Source of the DNA: Stercoripulliclostridium_A sp045577735
GTDB taxonomy: Bacteria > Bacillota > Clostridia > Christensenellales > DTU072
Assembly (NCBI GenBank): GCA_045577735.1
Contig: JAZNIY010000006.1
Coordinates: 1-53,681, forward strand
Direction: 5' to 3'
Length of the DNA: 53,681 nucleotides
The translations under genes were made by a program, and so were the position numbers. Below are positions 23,758 to 33,200 of the stretch, piece after piece. Below the pieces are notes generated by a model. It did not search any database and had not been told where the DNA came from. It saw nothing but the letters and a program-made list of their open reading frames with translations. Position 1 is the first letter of the stretch. Every line of letters starts with the position of its first letter.

Positions 23758-25089
23758 ATGCGAATTACACTCGGCGATCACTTTACCTACAAGAAGTTAC
23801 TACGTTTTACCTTGCCTAGTATCGTTATGATGATATTTACTTCCATCTATAGCATTGTAGATGGTCTTTTTGTATCTAATTTTGTGGGTAAAACTGCCTT
23901 TACCGCCGTTAACTTCATATTCCCACTTATTATGCTTCTTTCCACCATAGGCTTCATGTTTGGTGCAGGTGGTTCTGCGCTCATTTCTAAAACCATGGGC
24001 GAAGGGGATAACGAAAGGGCCAATAGGCAGTTTAGTTTGCTTGTTATCGTCACCTTTGTCTTAAGCGTAGTTCTTGCCGTGTTGGGCTTTGTATTTTTAA
24101 GGGATATAAGCCATCTTTTGGGCGCAAGAGGGCAGATGTTGGAAGACACCGTGACCTATGGACGCATAATTCTAATTTCACTTCCCGCCTTCAGTTTGCA
24201 AAACGCATTCCAATCATTTTTCGTGACTGCGGAAAAGCCTGCGCTAGGGTTATTGTCTACCATAGGCGCCGGGATAACGAATATTGTTTTGGACGGCGTA
24301 TTAGTTGGGGCCGTAGGTATGGGACTTGTGGGAGCTGCTATTGCAACGGCACTCAGCCAATGTGTAGGTGGCATATTTCCAATAATTTATTTCCTATTAC
24401 CCAACAAGAGTTTGCTTCGTTTGGGCAAGCCGGTATGGGATGGTAGGGGGCTAATTAAAGCGACCATCAATGGCGCAAGCGAACTTCTCAACAACGTATC
24501 TATGAACCTTGTCGGTATGCTCTACAACGTTCAACTCTTAAAGTATGCAGGTGAAGACGGCGTTGCGGCGTATGGCGTAATAATGTACGTAAGCTTTATG
24601 TTCGTTGCCGTATTCATTGGTTATTCCATAGGAAGTGCGCCCGTTATAGGATATCATTATGGTGCAAAGAATAGGGATGAATTAAAGAATATATTAAAGA
24701 AATCCAGCGTTATAATCGGCGTAATGTCGCTTGCGATGTTCGTTTTAGGCGAGGCGCTATCGGGCGTTATATCCAACGTATTCGTGGGCTATGACGAGGC
24801 ACTCCTTGCCCTTACCAAGAGGGGGTTCCTAATTTACTCGGTTGCCTACTTAGTAATGGGCTACGGCATATTTGCCTCGGGGTTCTTTACAGCCCTAAGT
24901 GACGGATTAACAAGTGGTTTGATATCCATTTTACGTACTTTGGTATTCCAAACTTTGTGTATCTATTTGCTTCCATTGGTAATGGGTGTTGACGGAATTT
25001 GGATATCCGTCTTCATTGCAGAGGGGCTAGCGCTAATAGTTTCTCTAATTTTACTCGTTTTAAAGCGCAAAAAATACGGCTATATGTAA
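23758..25089 (+). CDS. MATE family efflux transporter
   Basis: A 443-aa, 12-TM exporter of the multidrug and toxic compound extrusion superfamily, driving drug or metabolite efflux with a Na+ or H+ gradient. Typical features are the N-terminal PSIVMMIFTSIYSIVDGLFV (TM1), FGAGGSALISKTMGEGD in the first half and the related GYSIGSAPVIGYHYGAKN in the second (internal two-fold repeat). No ribosome site precedes the ATG; the promoter predicts transcription starting at it. The substrate cannot be predicted. Confidence 0.9.
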   Translation: MRITLGDHFTYKKLLRFTLPSIVMMIFTSIYSIVDGLFVSNFVGKTAFTAVNFIFPLIMLLSTIGFMFGAGGSALISKTMGEGDNERANRQFSLLVIVTFVLSVVLAVLGFVFLRDISHLLGARGQMLEDTVTYGRIILISLPAFSLQNAFQSFFVTAEKPALGLLSTIGAGITNIVLDGVLVGAVGMGLVGAAIATALSQCVGGIFPIIYFLLPNKSLLRLGKPVWDGRGLIKATINGASELLNNVSMNLVGMLYNVQLLKYAGEDGVAAYGVIMYVSFMFVAVFIGYSIGSAPVIGYHYGAKNRDELKNILKKSSVIIGVMSLAMFVLGEALSGVISNVFVGYDEALLALTKRGFLIYSVAYLVMGYGIFASGFFTALSDGLTSGLISILRTLVFQTLCIYLLPLVMGVDGIWISVFIAEGLALIVSLILLVLKRKKYGYM

Positions 25090-25114
25090 TGTTAGAATAC
25101 GCTCGTTTTATGCT

Positions 25115-25140
25115 TAATACCTACGACGTAGGTATTTTCT
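25115..25140 (+). terminator. Terminator after the MATE gene
   Basis: AATACCTAC (25116-25124) and GTAGGTATT (25128-25136) with a 3-nt loop, followed by TTCTTT. Confidence 0.7.
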
Positions 25141-25151
25141 TTCATATACTC

Positions 25152-25180
25152 TTGACTTTTGCCCCCTAGAAGACTAAAAT
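25152..25180 (+). promoter_or_regulatory. Promoter of the DUF6273-like gene
   Basis: TTGACT (25152-25157), 17-bp spacer, TAAAAT (25175-25180). Confidence 0.65.
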
Positions 25181-25216
25181 ATATGTAATATATTTACGTG
25201 TCGATAGGAGGGGATT

Positions 25217-26211
25217 ATGAATCGTAAGTTTTGGACGATACTTATATCCGTTTTACTAATTTTCACTTTATTTATCACCAACGTAACGCCATAAGAGAAA
25301 GCAAAAAAATGATTAAAGAGAACGTTTTGTTAAAAATATATCAAAGGAATGGGGATAGCCTTTACTTTGGAGCTTATCCCCAAACCGAAGTCAGCGATAG
25401 TGGGCTAATAAGTGTGCTAAACAATAGCGTTGATGCCTTACCCACCCCGAAAAAGGCGGGAGAATGGACTTCCTACGGCTACTACGTGAGTGGTATGGCT
25501 AAAGATTGTATGTGGTACGTTGATAAAGAGTACGATGGCAAGAGGTATCGCGGAGTATATTTTACCTCCTATCGTCCCGATGATACGACCTCTGCGAGCT
25601 GTGTTGATAACTCTCGCCAGTACGATAACGGATACGCTTTGAGCAAGGTATATTGGTTCAAATTTGAGCCTATTAAGTGGCAAATTATTGGTGAAAAGGA
25701 GGGAATTGTACTGGTACTTGCCGAAAAAATATTAGATTCAGGTGAGTTTTATCCCTTGGAAAACGGAACGACACAACCTATCAATAATTGGGAGTATAGC
25801 AGTATTAGAAAGTGGTTAAACACTACCTTTTATAACACAGCGTTTAACGACTTGGAAAAGGCTGTTATATCAAGAACGGCTTTGGATAATAAGACCACCG
25901 CGAAAACCAACGAGGACGGAAGAAATCGTTACGCAACCAACCAAAACGACACCATAGACAACTTGTTTTTGTTGTCTTACAAAGAGGTTAATAGCCTAGA
26001 TAACGCACGCCAAAAGGAGGCTACCGATTACGCAAAAGCACAAGGTGCGAGTGTTAATAATCTAGGAAAGGGTTGGTGGTGGTTACGTTCTCCGTTCTAC
26101 TTGGAGGGCAAATACGTAGCATTTGTGTCCTCGGACGGAAATGCGGAATTTAATAGGGCGGTAACCAGTACCGCCGAGGGCATTGTTCCTGCGCTGGCGA
26201 TAAAACTTTAA
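25217..26211 (+). pseudogene. DUF6273-like secreted protein with frameshifted signal peptide
   Basis: A perfect ribosome site (AGGAGGGG) precedes the ATG at 25217, which encodes a signal peptide (NRKFWTILISVLLIFTLFIT) and then stops at 25292-25294. The main domain continues in another frame from at least 25231 and is open to 26211. It carries FGAYPQTEV, FEPIKWQIIGEKEGIVLVLA, NNWEYSSIRKWLNTTFYN and WWWLRSPF, the pattern of DUF6273-type domains in clostridial surface proteins. One missing base between about 25217 and 25292 would restore a single protein of about 330 aa. It is either a real frameshift mutation, a sequencing error, or a cytoplasmic form starting at the ATG at 25309, which has no good ribosome site. 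Confidence 0.65.
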
Positions 26212-26229
26212 TAGGTCTATTAATTATTA

Positions 26230-26254
26230 AAAGAGAGCTTAGCTCTCTTTTTTA
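26230..26254. terminator. Bidirectional terminator between convergent genes
   Basis: AAAGAGAGC-TTA-GCTCTCTTT with A-tract on one side and T-tract on the other (26230-26250), serving the gene ending at 26211 and the cysteine desulfurase gene. Confidence 0.85.
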
Positions 26255-27370
26255 TTTATTTGCAATTGTACTCACGGCTTCCAGTAGGGTATCGATATCG
26301 CTTTCCGTGTTATTGTAGCCAATGCTGGCACGAACGGCGCCTTGGTTTAGGGTGCCTTGTTTACGGTGTAACAGGGGTGCACAATGAATGCCGGAGCGCA
26401 CGCAAATTCCGTACTTTTGGTCGAGGGCGTCGGCGACTTCGGTGGATGGCGTTTTGCCCAAATTAAAGGAAATTACGCCGTTTGGAGAGGTGGTATAAAG
26501 CCTTACACTTGGTATTCTTTTTAACCCCTCTAAAAGCGTGGTTGAAAGCCTATTTATCTTCCTTTCAATTTGGTTAAAGTGGGAATAGGTAAAGTCTATG
26601 CCTTCCTTCAAAGCAACTATTCCGGGAACGTTAATTGTACCTGCTTCATACCCTTCGGGCGCACTAATTTTTTGGCTGAGGGAGGCGCTGTCAACACCCG
26701 TTCCGCCATAAATTAATGGTGTTAATTCAACTCCCTTTTTAAAGACCAAAAAGCCCGTTCCTTGCATTCCGTGTAGGCCCTTGTGGGCAGGGGATGCAAG
26801 GGCTGTTACGTGGTCGTAACTACTTTTTACGTGTCCAAGGCTTTGGGCACAGTCAACGATAAACGGGATGCCATAACTTTCAAGTAACGAACCCAAACTC
26901 TCAATATCTTGAATTGTGCCCGTAACGTTACTCATCTCTTGAAGTACGACTAAAGAGGTGTTTTTAGTAATTTTTCTTTCTAGGTCTAGTGGGGTTATCA
27001 AATCGTTTTTCGTTGACAAATAACTAACCTTTGCACCCTTGCTTTTTAACCTTTCAATAGGTCGCAAAACCGAGTTATGTTCGTAAACGGAAGTTATGAT
27101 TTCACCACCCTTATAAAGTCCAAAAATGGCAAGGTTAAGGGCTTCGGTACAACTCTTTGTAAATACAACTTCGCCACTAAAAGTTATGTCCCGAATGCTG
27201 TCCCTACATTCTTCTATTTTAAGTCCTGCCCTTAAGCTTTCTTTATGGCTACCGCGTCCGGCATTTGCACTTCTTTTTAGTTCTTTTTCTACTGCACGAA
27301 TTACTCGCCTTGGTTTGTAACGCGAGGTCGCAGAGTTATCAAGATATATACACGAGTTCAAGTTTAACAT
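26252..27370 (-). CDS. Cysteine desulfurase-like aminotransferase class V enzyme
   Basis: A 372-aa PLP enzyme of the NifS/CsdA group that removes sulfur (or selenium) from cysteine (selenocysteine). It has the N-terminal YLDNSATS, TEALNLAIFGLY (phosphate site), the EHNS histidine at 98, Asp173 in PFIVDCAQSLGH, the PLP lysine Lys197 in SPAHKGLHGMQG, and the active-site Cys330 in VRSGIHCAP. It is divergent from a DUF3343 gene 29 bp away, a pairing often seen in Firmicutes and linked with sulfur or selenium handling. It may deliver S/Se to that small protein rather than build Fe-S clusters, as no iscU is nearby. Confidence 0.88.
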   Translation of the reverse strand: MLNLNSCIYLDNSATSRYKPRRVIRAVEKELKRSANAGRGSHKESLRAGLKIEECRDSIRDITFSGEVVFTKSCTEALNLAIFGLYKGGEIITSVYEHNSVLRPIERLKSKGAKVSYLSTKNDLITPLDLERKITKNTSLVVLQEMSNVTGTIQDIESLGSLLESYGIPFIVDCAQSLGHVKSSYDHVTALASPAHKGLHGMQGTGFLVFKKGVELTPLIYGGTGVDSASLSQKISAPEGYEAGTINVPGIVALKEGIDFTYSHFNQIERKINRLSTTLLEGLKRIPSVRLYTTSPNGVISFNLGKTPSTEVADALDQKYGICVRSGIHCAPLLHRKQGTLNQGAVRASIGYNNTESDIDTLLEAVSTIANK

Positions 27371-27399
27371 AATATAGTGTATTGTGGAGAGTGCTTTTT

Positions 27400-27618
27400 A
27401 TGAACAACCTAATTCCTTTCAAGTCCAGAGCAGAGGCTATAAGGCTTTCGCGTGCGCTCACAAGAAAGCGCATAGCTCACACCGTTATTAACACGCCGAG
27501 AAGTTTGGGTGTCAGTTGTGGATTATCGGTATTATTTTATTCAGCGTCACTGGAAATTGTGAATGCAACCATATCGGAGCTGGGATTACAAACGGGGCAG
27601 GGTATTTTTAAACGATAA
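27400..27618 (+). CDS. DUF3343 family protein, putative S/Se carrier
   Basis: A 72-aa protein with the DUF3343 pattern: LIPFKSRAEAIRLSRALTRK, then IAHTVINTPRSLGVSCGLSV with the conserved cysteine, then VNATISELGLQTGQGIF. Family members are related in length and cysteine position to SirA/TusA-like carriers and are often encoded beside cysteine desulfurases. The ATG at 27400 is chosen because GGAG stands ten bases upstream. A carrier role is inference from neighbourhood. Confidence 0.75.
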   Translation: MNNLIPFKSRAEAIRLSRALTRKRIAHTVINTPRSLGVSCGLSVLFYSASLEIVNATISELGLQTGQGIFKR

Positions 27619-27630
27619 TATTAAAATACT

Positions 27631-27659
27631 TTTACTTTTAGATAAGTTTATTGTATAAT
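27631..27659 (+). promoter_or_regulatory. Promoter of nth-obgE
   Basis: TTTACT (27631-27636), 17-bp spacer, TATAAT (27654-27659). The predicted start is near 27666, six bases before the ATG at 27672, so the message has little or no leader. Confidence 0.6.
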
Positions 27660-27671
27660 AAACGCGTGAAT

Positions 27672-28286
27672 ATGAATAATATACTGGAAAAACTAAAAAT
27701 TGCCCATCCGACTGCGGGCTGTGAGCTGGAGTATAGTACGCCTTTTGAGTTGCTGGTTGCAGTAATACTATCTGCGCAATGCACCGACAAACGCGTTAAT
27801 ATTGCAACGCGCGAGCTGTTCAAGGTATACAATACACCGGAGCAATTCGCATCTCTCACTCTTGACGAACTCAAGCCCTATATTTTTAGCTGTGGGTTCT
27901 ACAACAACAAGGGCTCCAACATAATTGATATGAGCAAATCTCTTATGGAAAAGTTTGGTGGAGAGGTTCCTCGCACGCTTGAAGAACTCATATCACTTTC
28001 CGGGGTAGGCAGAAAGACTGCGAGCGTAGTGTTGTCCGTTGCCTTCGATATCCCCGCGATGCCGGTTGATACTCACGTGTTTAGGGTGTCGAGAAGGATA
28101 GGGCTAGCTGAAGGTGAAACGGTAGAAAGGGTGGAGCGTGAGCTTATGGACAAGTTCTACAAGAAGGACTGGAACGCCCTTCATCACACCCTCATATTCC
28201 AAGGAAGATACGTGTGTAAGTCACAAAAGCCCGACTGCGAGCATTGTGCGATAAAAGAAGAATGTAGGTACTACAAGGAGAAATAA
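27672..28286 (+). CDS. nth: Endonuclease III
   Basis: A 204-aa base-excision repair glycosylase/AP lyase acting on oxidised pyrimidines. Helix-hairpin-helix LISLSGVGRKTASVVLSVAF with catalytic Lys115, then Asp133 in MPVDTHVFR. The 4Fe-4S cluster ligands are Cys182, Cys189, Cys192 and Cys198 (C-x6-C-x2-C-x5-C). The ATG at 27672 lacks a ribosome site; a GTG at 27666 in the same frame lies on the predicted transcription start and could serve as a leaderless start. The gene ends 1 bp before obgE. Confidence 0.93.
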   Translation: MNNILEKLKIAHPTAGCELEYSTPFELLVAVILSAQCTDKRVNIATRELFKVYNTPEQFASLTLDELKPYIFSCGFYNNKGSNIIDMSKSLMEKFGGEVPRTLEELISLSGVGRKTASVVLSVAFDIPAMPVDTHVFRVSRRIGLAEGETVERVERELMDKFYKKDWNALHHTLIFQGRYVCKSQKPDCEHCAIKEECRYYKEK

Positions 28287-28287
28287 T

Positions 28288-29547
28288 ATGTTTTTGGATA
28301 TTGCAATCATATATTGTAAAGCTGGTAATGGTGGCGATGGTGCAGTTGCATGGCATCGTGAGAAATACGTTGCAACCGGTGGTCCCGATGGTGGTGACGG
28401 TGGCAATGGTGGAAGCATATATTTCCAAGCCGATCGTTCTATGAACACCCTTATTTCTTTTAGATATACCCAACACTTCAAGGCCGAAAACGGAGCCAAT
28501 GGTTCTGGTAAGAATTGTAGTGGTAAGGCCGGCAAGGACCTAATAATTAAAGTTCCCTGTGGCACCATAATTAGAGATGCCGAAAGTAACGGTATCATAG
28601 CCGACGTTTTCAACGACGGAGAAAAGGTTCTAATCTTCAAAGGTGGCCGTGGTGGCCGTGGTAACGCTCGTTTTGCAACACCCACTCATCGTAGCCCCGG
28701 CTACAGTGAACACGGCGAAAGAACGGAAACTCGCAAAATTAAGCTAGAGCTAAAAACAATAGCCGATGTTGGCTTGGTTGGGTTCCCAAACGTAGGAAAA
28801 TCCACACTTCTTTCCGTAATTTCTGCAGCGCGTCCAAAGATTGCAAACTACCATTTTACTACGCTTTCACCCAATCTTGGAATGGTAGAATACTATGGTG
28901 ACAGCTTTGTCGTTGCCGACATTCCGGGACTAATCGAGGGCGCAAGCGAGGGTGTAGGACTAGGTCACAGCTTTCTTCGTCACGTTGAACGAGTAAGGCT
29001 AATCGTTCACCTTTTGGACATTTCCGGTAGTGAGGGACGCAACCCCCTTGAAGACTACAAAGCAATTCGCAAGGAGCTTGAAAACTACAGCATAGAATTA
29101 GCAGGGCTCCCAGAAATTATAGTTGCTAACAAGTGCGATCTACTCTATGGTGATGAAACTACCATTGCCGATTTGGAAGCTATGACGGGAAGCAAAGTGC
29201 TACAAATTTCTGCAGCTACTACCGAGGGTATTCAAGAACTCAAAAAGGCTATTGCAACCAAACTCCAAGAGCTTCCACCCGTTGCACCCTTGGAATTTGA
29301 GCCCTTCACCTATGAAGAGAAAGACCGCTCATCCTTCGAAATTAACGTTGAAAACGGCATATATTACGTTACCGGTGGATACGTTGAAGAGCTTGCTCGT
29401 CGCGTAGTTTTGAATGATTACGATTCTTTCCGTTGGTTCCAACGTTGCTTGCGTGACAAAGGCGTTATTGATGCATTGAAAGAAGCCGGTATGCAAGATG
29501 GTGATACTGTGTGTATTATGGATGTTGAATTTGAATACACCCTCTAA
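28288..29547 (+). CDS. obgE: GTPase ObgE/CgtA
   Basis: A 419-aa ribosome-associated GTPase, essential in most bacteria, acting in 50S assembly and stress response. Domains: the glycine-rich Obg fold (about 1-155, with GGPDGGDGGNGGSIYF), the G domain (G1 GFPNVGKS at 165-172, G3 DIPGLIEGA, G4 NKCD) and the C-terminal OCT domain (about 340-419). The length is normal. AAGGAG precedes the ATG. It is co-transcribed with nth. The TAA stop is the first triplet of SHR-9. Confidence 0.96.
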   Translation: MFLDIAIIYCKAGNGGDGAVAWHREKYVATGGPDGGDGGNGGSIYFQADRSMNTLISFRYTQHFKAENGANGSGKNCSGKAGKDLIIKVPCGTIIRDAESNGIIADVFNDGEKVLIFKGGRGGRGNARFATPTHRSPGYSEHGERTETRKIKLELKTIADVGLVGFPNVGKSTLLSVISAARPKIANYHFTTLSPNLGMVEYYGDSFVVADIPGLIEGASEGVGLGHSFLRHVERVRLIVHLLDISGSEGRNPLEDYKAIRKELENYSIELAGLPEIIVANKCDLLYGDETTIADLEAMTGSKVLQISAATTEGIQELKKAIATKLQELPPVAPLEFEPFTYEEKDRSSFEINVENGIYYVTGGYVEELARRVVLNDYDSFRWFQRCLRDKGVIDALKEAGMQDGDTVCIMDVEFEYTL

Positions 29548-29670
29548 AACGCGTTATTTTAGCGAACAACTTCACAAAAGACAAAATCTCTCCTCGGTCA
29601 TTTACGCCAAGTAAACTCCCGTCGGAGGGATTTCTTTTTGCTCGTTCTTCATCTAAACTAACGCGTTTTA
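29545..29670 (+). repeat. SHR-9: stop-codon hairpin repeat
   Basis: Starts with the obgE TAA. Perfect 12-bp outer arms TAAAACGCGTTA (29545-29556) and TAACGCGTTTTA (29659-29670). The body is nearly identical to SHR-8 (over 95 percent by eye), but the right arm has A where SHR-8 has G, restoring the outermost pairing. Apical CGG...CCG, TTTAC/GTAAA. Confidence 0.85.
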
Positions 29671-29691
29671 TCCGTTAAAATATTGTTTAGT

Positions 29692-29761
29692 TTTATCCTT
29701 GTGAGCGCAACGTAGTGGAGTGAGGTCGTTCCGCATTCCGGACTCCGCACTCCGCACTTTA
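29692..29761 (+). repeat. Short GC-rich family-2 unit
   Basis: CCTTGTGAGCGCAACG, then CCGCATTCCGGACTCCGCAC. It lies between SHR-9 and SHR-10. No gene. Confidence 0.65.
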
Positions 29762-29888
29762 ATAGACTTTGTTTTTTGGCGAATTGCATTGTGAAGAAAA
29801 AAGTTCCTCATCGGGTCATGTACGCCTAGTACACACCCCTCGAGTAATTTCCCTTCACTTCGCACTTCATCTAAAAACCAAAGTCTAT
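29762..29888 (+). repeat. SHR-10: hairpin repeat, downstream copy
   Basis: Outer arms ATAGACTTTG (29762-29771) and CAAAGTCTAT (29879-29888). Inner GTGAAG/CTTCAC as in SHR-6. Apical GGG-TCA-TGTAC-GCCTA-GTACA-CAC-CCC. Not next to a stop codon of a gene. Confidence 0.8.
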
Positions 29889-30138
29889 CAGAGAGTTTAC
29901 AAAAGTAAAAGTAAGAAAAAAACTAAAATTTATCCTTGTGAGCGAAGTGTAACGGAGTGAAGCCGTTCCGCGCTCCGCATTCCGGACTCCGCCCTCGCGC
30001 AGGCGTTGCTCCGCATTCCGCACTTAATATCTATCCTTGTTTGCGTAACGTAGTGTAGCAAAGCCGTTCCGCGTTCCGCGCTCCGCACTCCGCACTCGCG
30101 CAAGCGTTGCTCCGCGCCTAATAATATGTATTTGCATA
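29889..30138 (+). repeat. Linker and two GC-rich family-2 units
   Basis: 29889-29930 is the linker (CAGAGAGTTTACAAAAGTAA). Two family-2 units follow (about 29934-30026 and 30030-30120), each ending CCGCACTCGCGCAAGCGTTG-like. No gene. Confidence 0.65.
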
Positions 30139-30180
30139 TTGACATTTGAGCAATTTTATATTACGATAAATGTAATATAA
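30139..30180 (+). promoter_or_regulatory. Promoter and overlapping inverted repeat of the Cys-rich lipoprotein
   Basis: TTGACA (30139-30144), 17-bp spacer, TACGAT (30162-30167). A perfect inverted repeat, TTATATTAC (30156-30164) and GTAATATAA (30172-30180), covers the -10 and the start site, well placed for repression. Confidence 0.6.
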
Positions 30181-30205
30181 ATTGTTCCTTCTAGGGGTAT
30201 CAGCA

Positions 30206-33200
30206 ATGTTAAAAAGAAAGATTTTGGTTTACGTTATCGTACTCGTACTCGTGCTTGTTGGTTTTACGGCATTGGTTTCTTGTGGAGAAGAGGATGGTTA
30301 TACTGGTGACTCTTGTCAATGTATTGATGGCGACCACAACCACAATTGCGACCTTTGTGGTAGTAGGTTGACCTCTTGTAGGGACTATACGGAAGACCAC
30401 TTGTGTGATATTTGCGAAAAGGTATTGAGCGCATGCTATGACGATAGTCAAGACCATCGTTGCGACTATTGTGGCATAATCCTAAGTGAATGTGTGGATG
30501 AAAATAGCAATCATAGGTGCGACCTTTGTTATAGGACGCTAACGTTTTGTAGCGACGAGGATAGTGACCACGTATGTGACTGTTGTGGTAGTGTAGTTAG
30601 CGAATGTATAGACGAGAATGACAACAAGCTTTGTGATATTTGTTATTCTGGCTACTGTGAGGACAATGATGACGATAATATTTGTAACCTCTGTGGTTTG
30701 GAATTCACGCTCGTTGACAATGCTACTTACGAAGTAAGTAGTTATCTGTGGTTTGGGAGGAAAATAGTAATACCGGCTTATTTTAATGGTAAGAAGGTTA
30801 CTAGCATAAAGGACAACGCATTTAGTAATGACACTTCGCTTGAAAACATAGAAATTGGAAGATTTATCAAAGAGGTAGGCGACGGAGCATTTTATGGATG
30901 CACTGCGCTCACGGATATTACAATTGGAGAGAGTGTAGAAAGCATAGGGGAACTCGCATTCCAAAATTGTTATTCTTTAGCGAATATTGTAGTGGATGAA
31001 AACAATGCGAATTATTCTAGCATAGATGGAAACCTATACTCTAAAGACGGCAGTGTGCTATTACAATATGCAATTGGTAAGAGTGAGGGAAGTTTTGTTT
31101 TGCCCTCATCGGTTACGAGCATAAGCGATGGTGCGCTAAATTATTCTACCTCTCTTACTAGCATAACGGTAGAGGAGGGCAACCTATCATACTCCTCTAT
31201 TGATGGCAACTTGTACTCTAAAAACGGCAAGGTTTTGTATCAATATGCATTGGGTAATACTCAAGAAAGTTTTGCTATACCCACCTCGGTAGAGAGCATA
31301 GAAAGTGTGGCTTTTGCATTATGTGATACGCTAAAAAGCATAACGATACCCGACTCTGTGGAAAGTATTGGTGACAAAGCATTTTCGGGTTGTGTTTCTC
31401 TTGAAGAGGTTGTCATACCCAACTCGGTAGAGTATTTGGGTGCTAGCGCATTTTCCAACTGTCGATCCTTAGAAATGGTGGTGCTAGGTAACTCGTTATC
31501 AAACATTAACATTGGTACCTTCTCTAATTGTAAATCTCTACTAAGCGTAGTAATACCAACGTCGGTTAAGAACGTAAGGTATATGGCGTTTTATGCTTGC
31601 GACGAACTAAGTAACCTATATTATTATGGTATGGAGGAAGATTGGGGCGAAATTTCCATAGATGGTTCTAATGATGCTCTAACCGATGCAACGCGTTACT
31701 ATTACTCGGAAAACGCTCCTACAGTAGAGGGGGTAAACTGGCATTACGTTGCGGGTGAAATCGTACTTTGGCACGTATTCCATTTTGATACCAACCGCGA
31801 CCACGCTTGTGATATTTGTGGTGAGCCTGCAAGCGTATGTAAGGACGAAAACGAAGACCACAGTTGTGATATTTGTAACAAGGAATTAACCCAATGCGTT
31901 GACGAAAACGAAGACCATGACTGCGATATTTGTGGTACCGAGTTAACCAAATGCGAAGACAAAGACAACGACCATTTGTGTGACGTTTTCGGGGATAAAA
32001 TAACCGATTGCCGTGATTATGACAATGACCACGATTGCGATATTTGTGGCACCGAGTTAACCCAATGTGAGGACAAAGATAGCGACCACTCGTGCGACCT
32101 TTGTAATGCAACTATTAGCCAATGCAAAGACGACGATAACAACCATTACTGCGATATTTGTGATGAAAGGGTAAGCTTTTGCATTAATGAAGACGGCAAC
32201 AGCGACCACTCGTGCGACATTTGTGGTGAAACGTTAACGGAGTGCAGGGACGAAGATAGCAACCACGCTTGTGATATTTGTACCATTAAGCTAACCGATT
32301 GTTCGGATGAGAATAAAGACCATAGTTGTGACCTTTGTGGTGAAACGTTAACGGAGTGTGACGACGGTAATTGTGACCATAATTGCGACGTTTGTGGAAA
32401 GGTGTTATCCGTATGCGTGGATGAAAATAACGATCACGTTTGTGAAATTTGCGGAGTTACTTCGCCTTGCGTAGACGAAGTCTTTGATGACAATTGTGAC
32501 GTTTGTGGCAAGTATATTGGCTGTCTGACCTTTAATTTGAAGGCTGATGACACCTACGAAGTAACGGGCTTTGACGGAGAGCCTGAGAGAGTATCCATTA
32601 ACGCAACCTATAACGGCAAACCCGTAACCAGCATTAAGAGCTCTGCGTTCTATCTTTGTAAGTCACTAAAATACGTGTACTTGAGTGATGCCTTGAAGTA
32701 CGTGGAAACAAGTGCGTTCAGCTTGTGTGGAAGGGTAGAAGAGGTGCGTTATAGTGGTACGCTAGAGTCTTGGTGTAACATTGATTTTAAAGACCAATGG
32801 TATTCCAATCCTTTGGACGCTTCCGACTCTAACCGTGCTAAGTTGTATATTGGTGGCGAGCAACTTACGGTACTCAACGTTCCAAGTACGGTAACCGAAA
32901 TTAAGCAATATACTTTCAAAGGAGCTTATGGCCTTAAAGAAGTTAACGTGCCCGATTCAGTAAAGAGCATTGGCACACAGGCGTTTAGTGATTGTCAATC
33001 ATTAAAGACGCTTAGACTGGGTAATGGCGTGGAAAGCATAGGAAGCAGTGCTTTTTATGGAACGGCTATAACCGAGCTAGTAATTCCCGACCAAGTAAAA
33101 ACTTTGGGAATATGGGCATTTGATTCTTGTACCTCACTTGTTAACGTAACTATTGGCGCTGGGGTAGAGAGTGTGGACAAGCAAGCATTTACGGATTGCA

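Noticed and set aside
25301..25312. Programmed frameshifting at the A7 run in the DUF6273-like gene
   Set aside because: The run lies after the stop codon of the signal-peptide frame, so slippage there could not rescue the product.
31719..32111. Minus-strand frames opposite the Cys-rich arrays
   Set aside because: Periodic sequence of the arrays keeps other frames open; there are no start signals.
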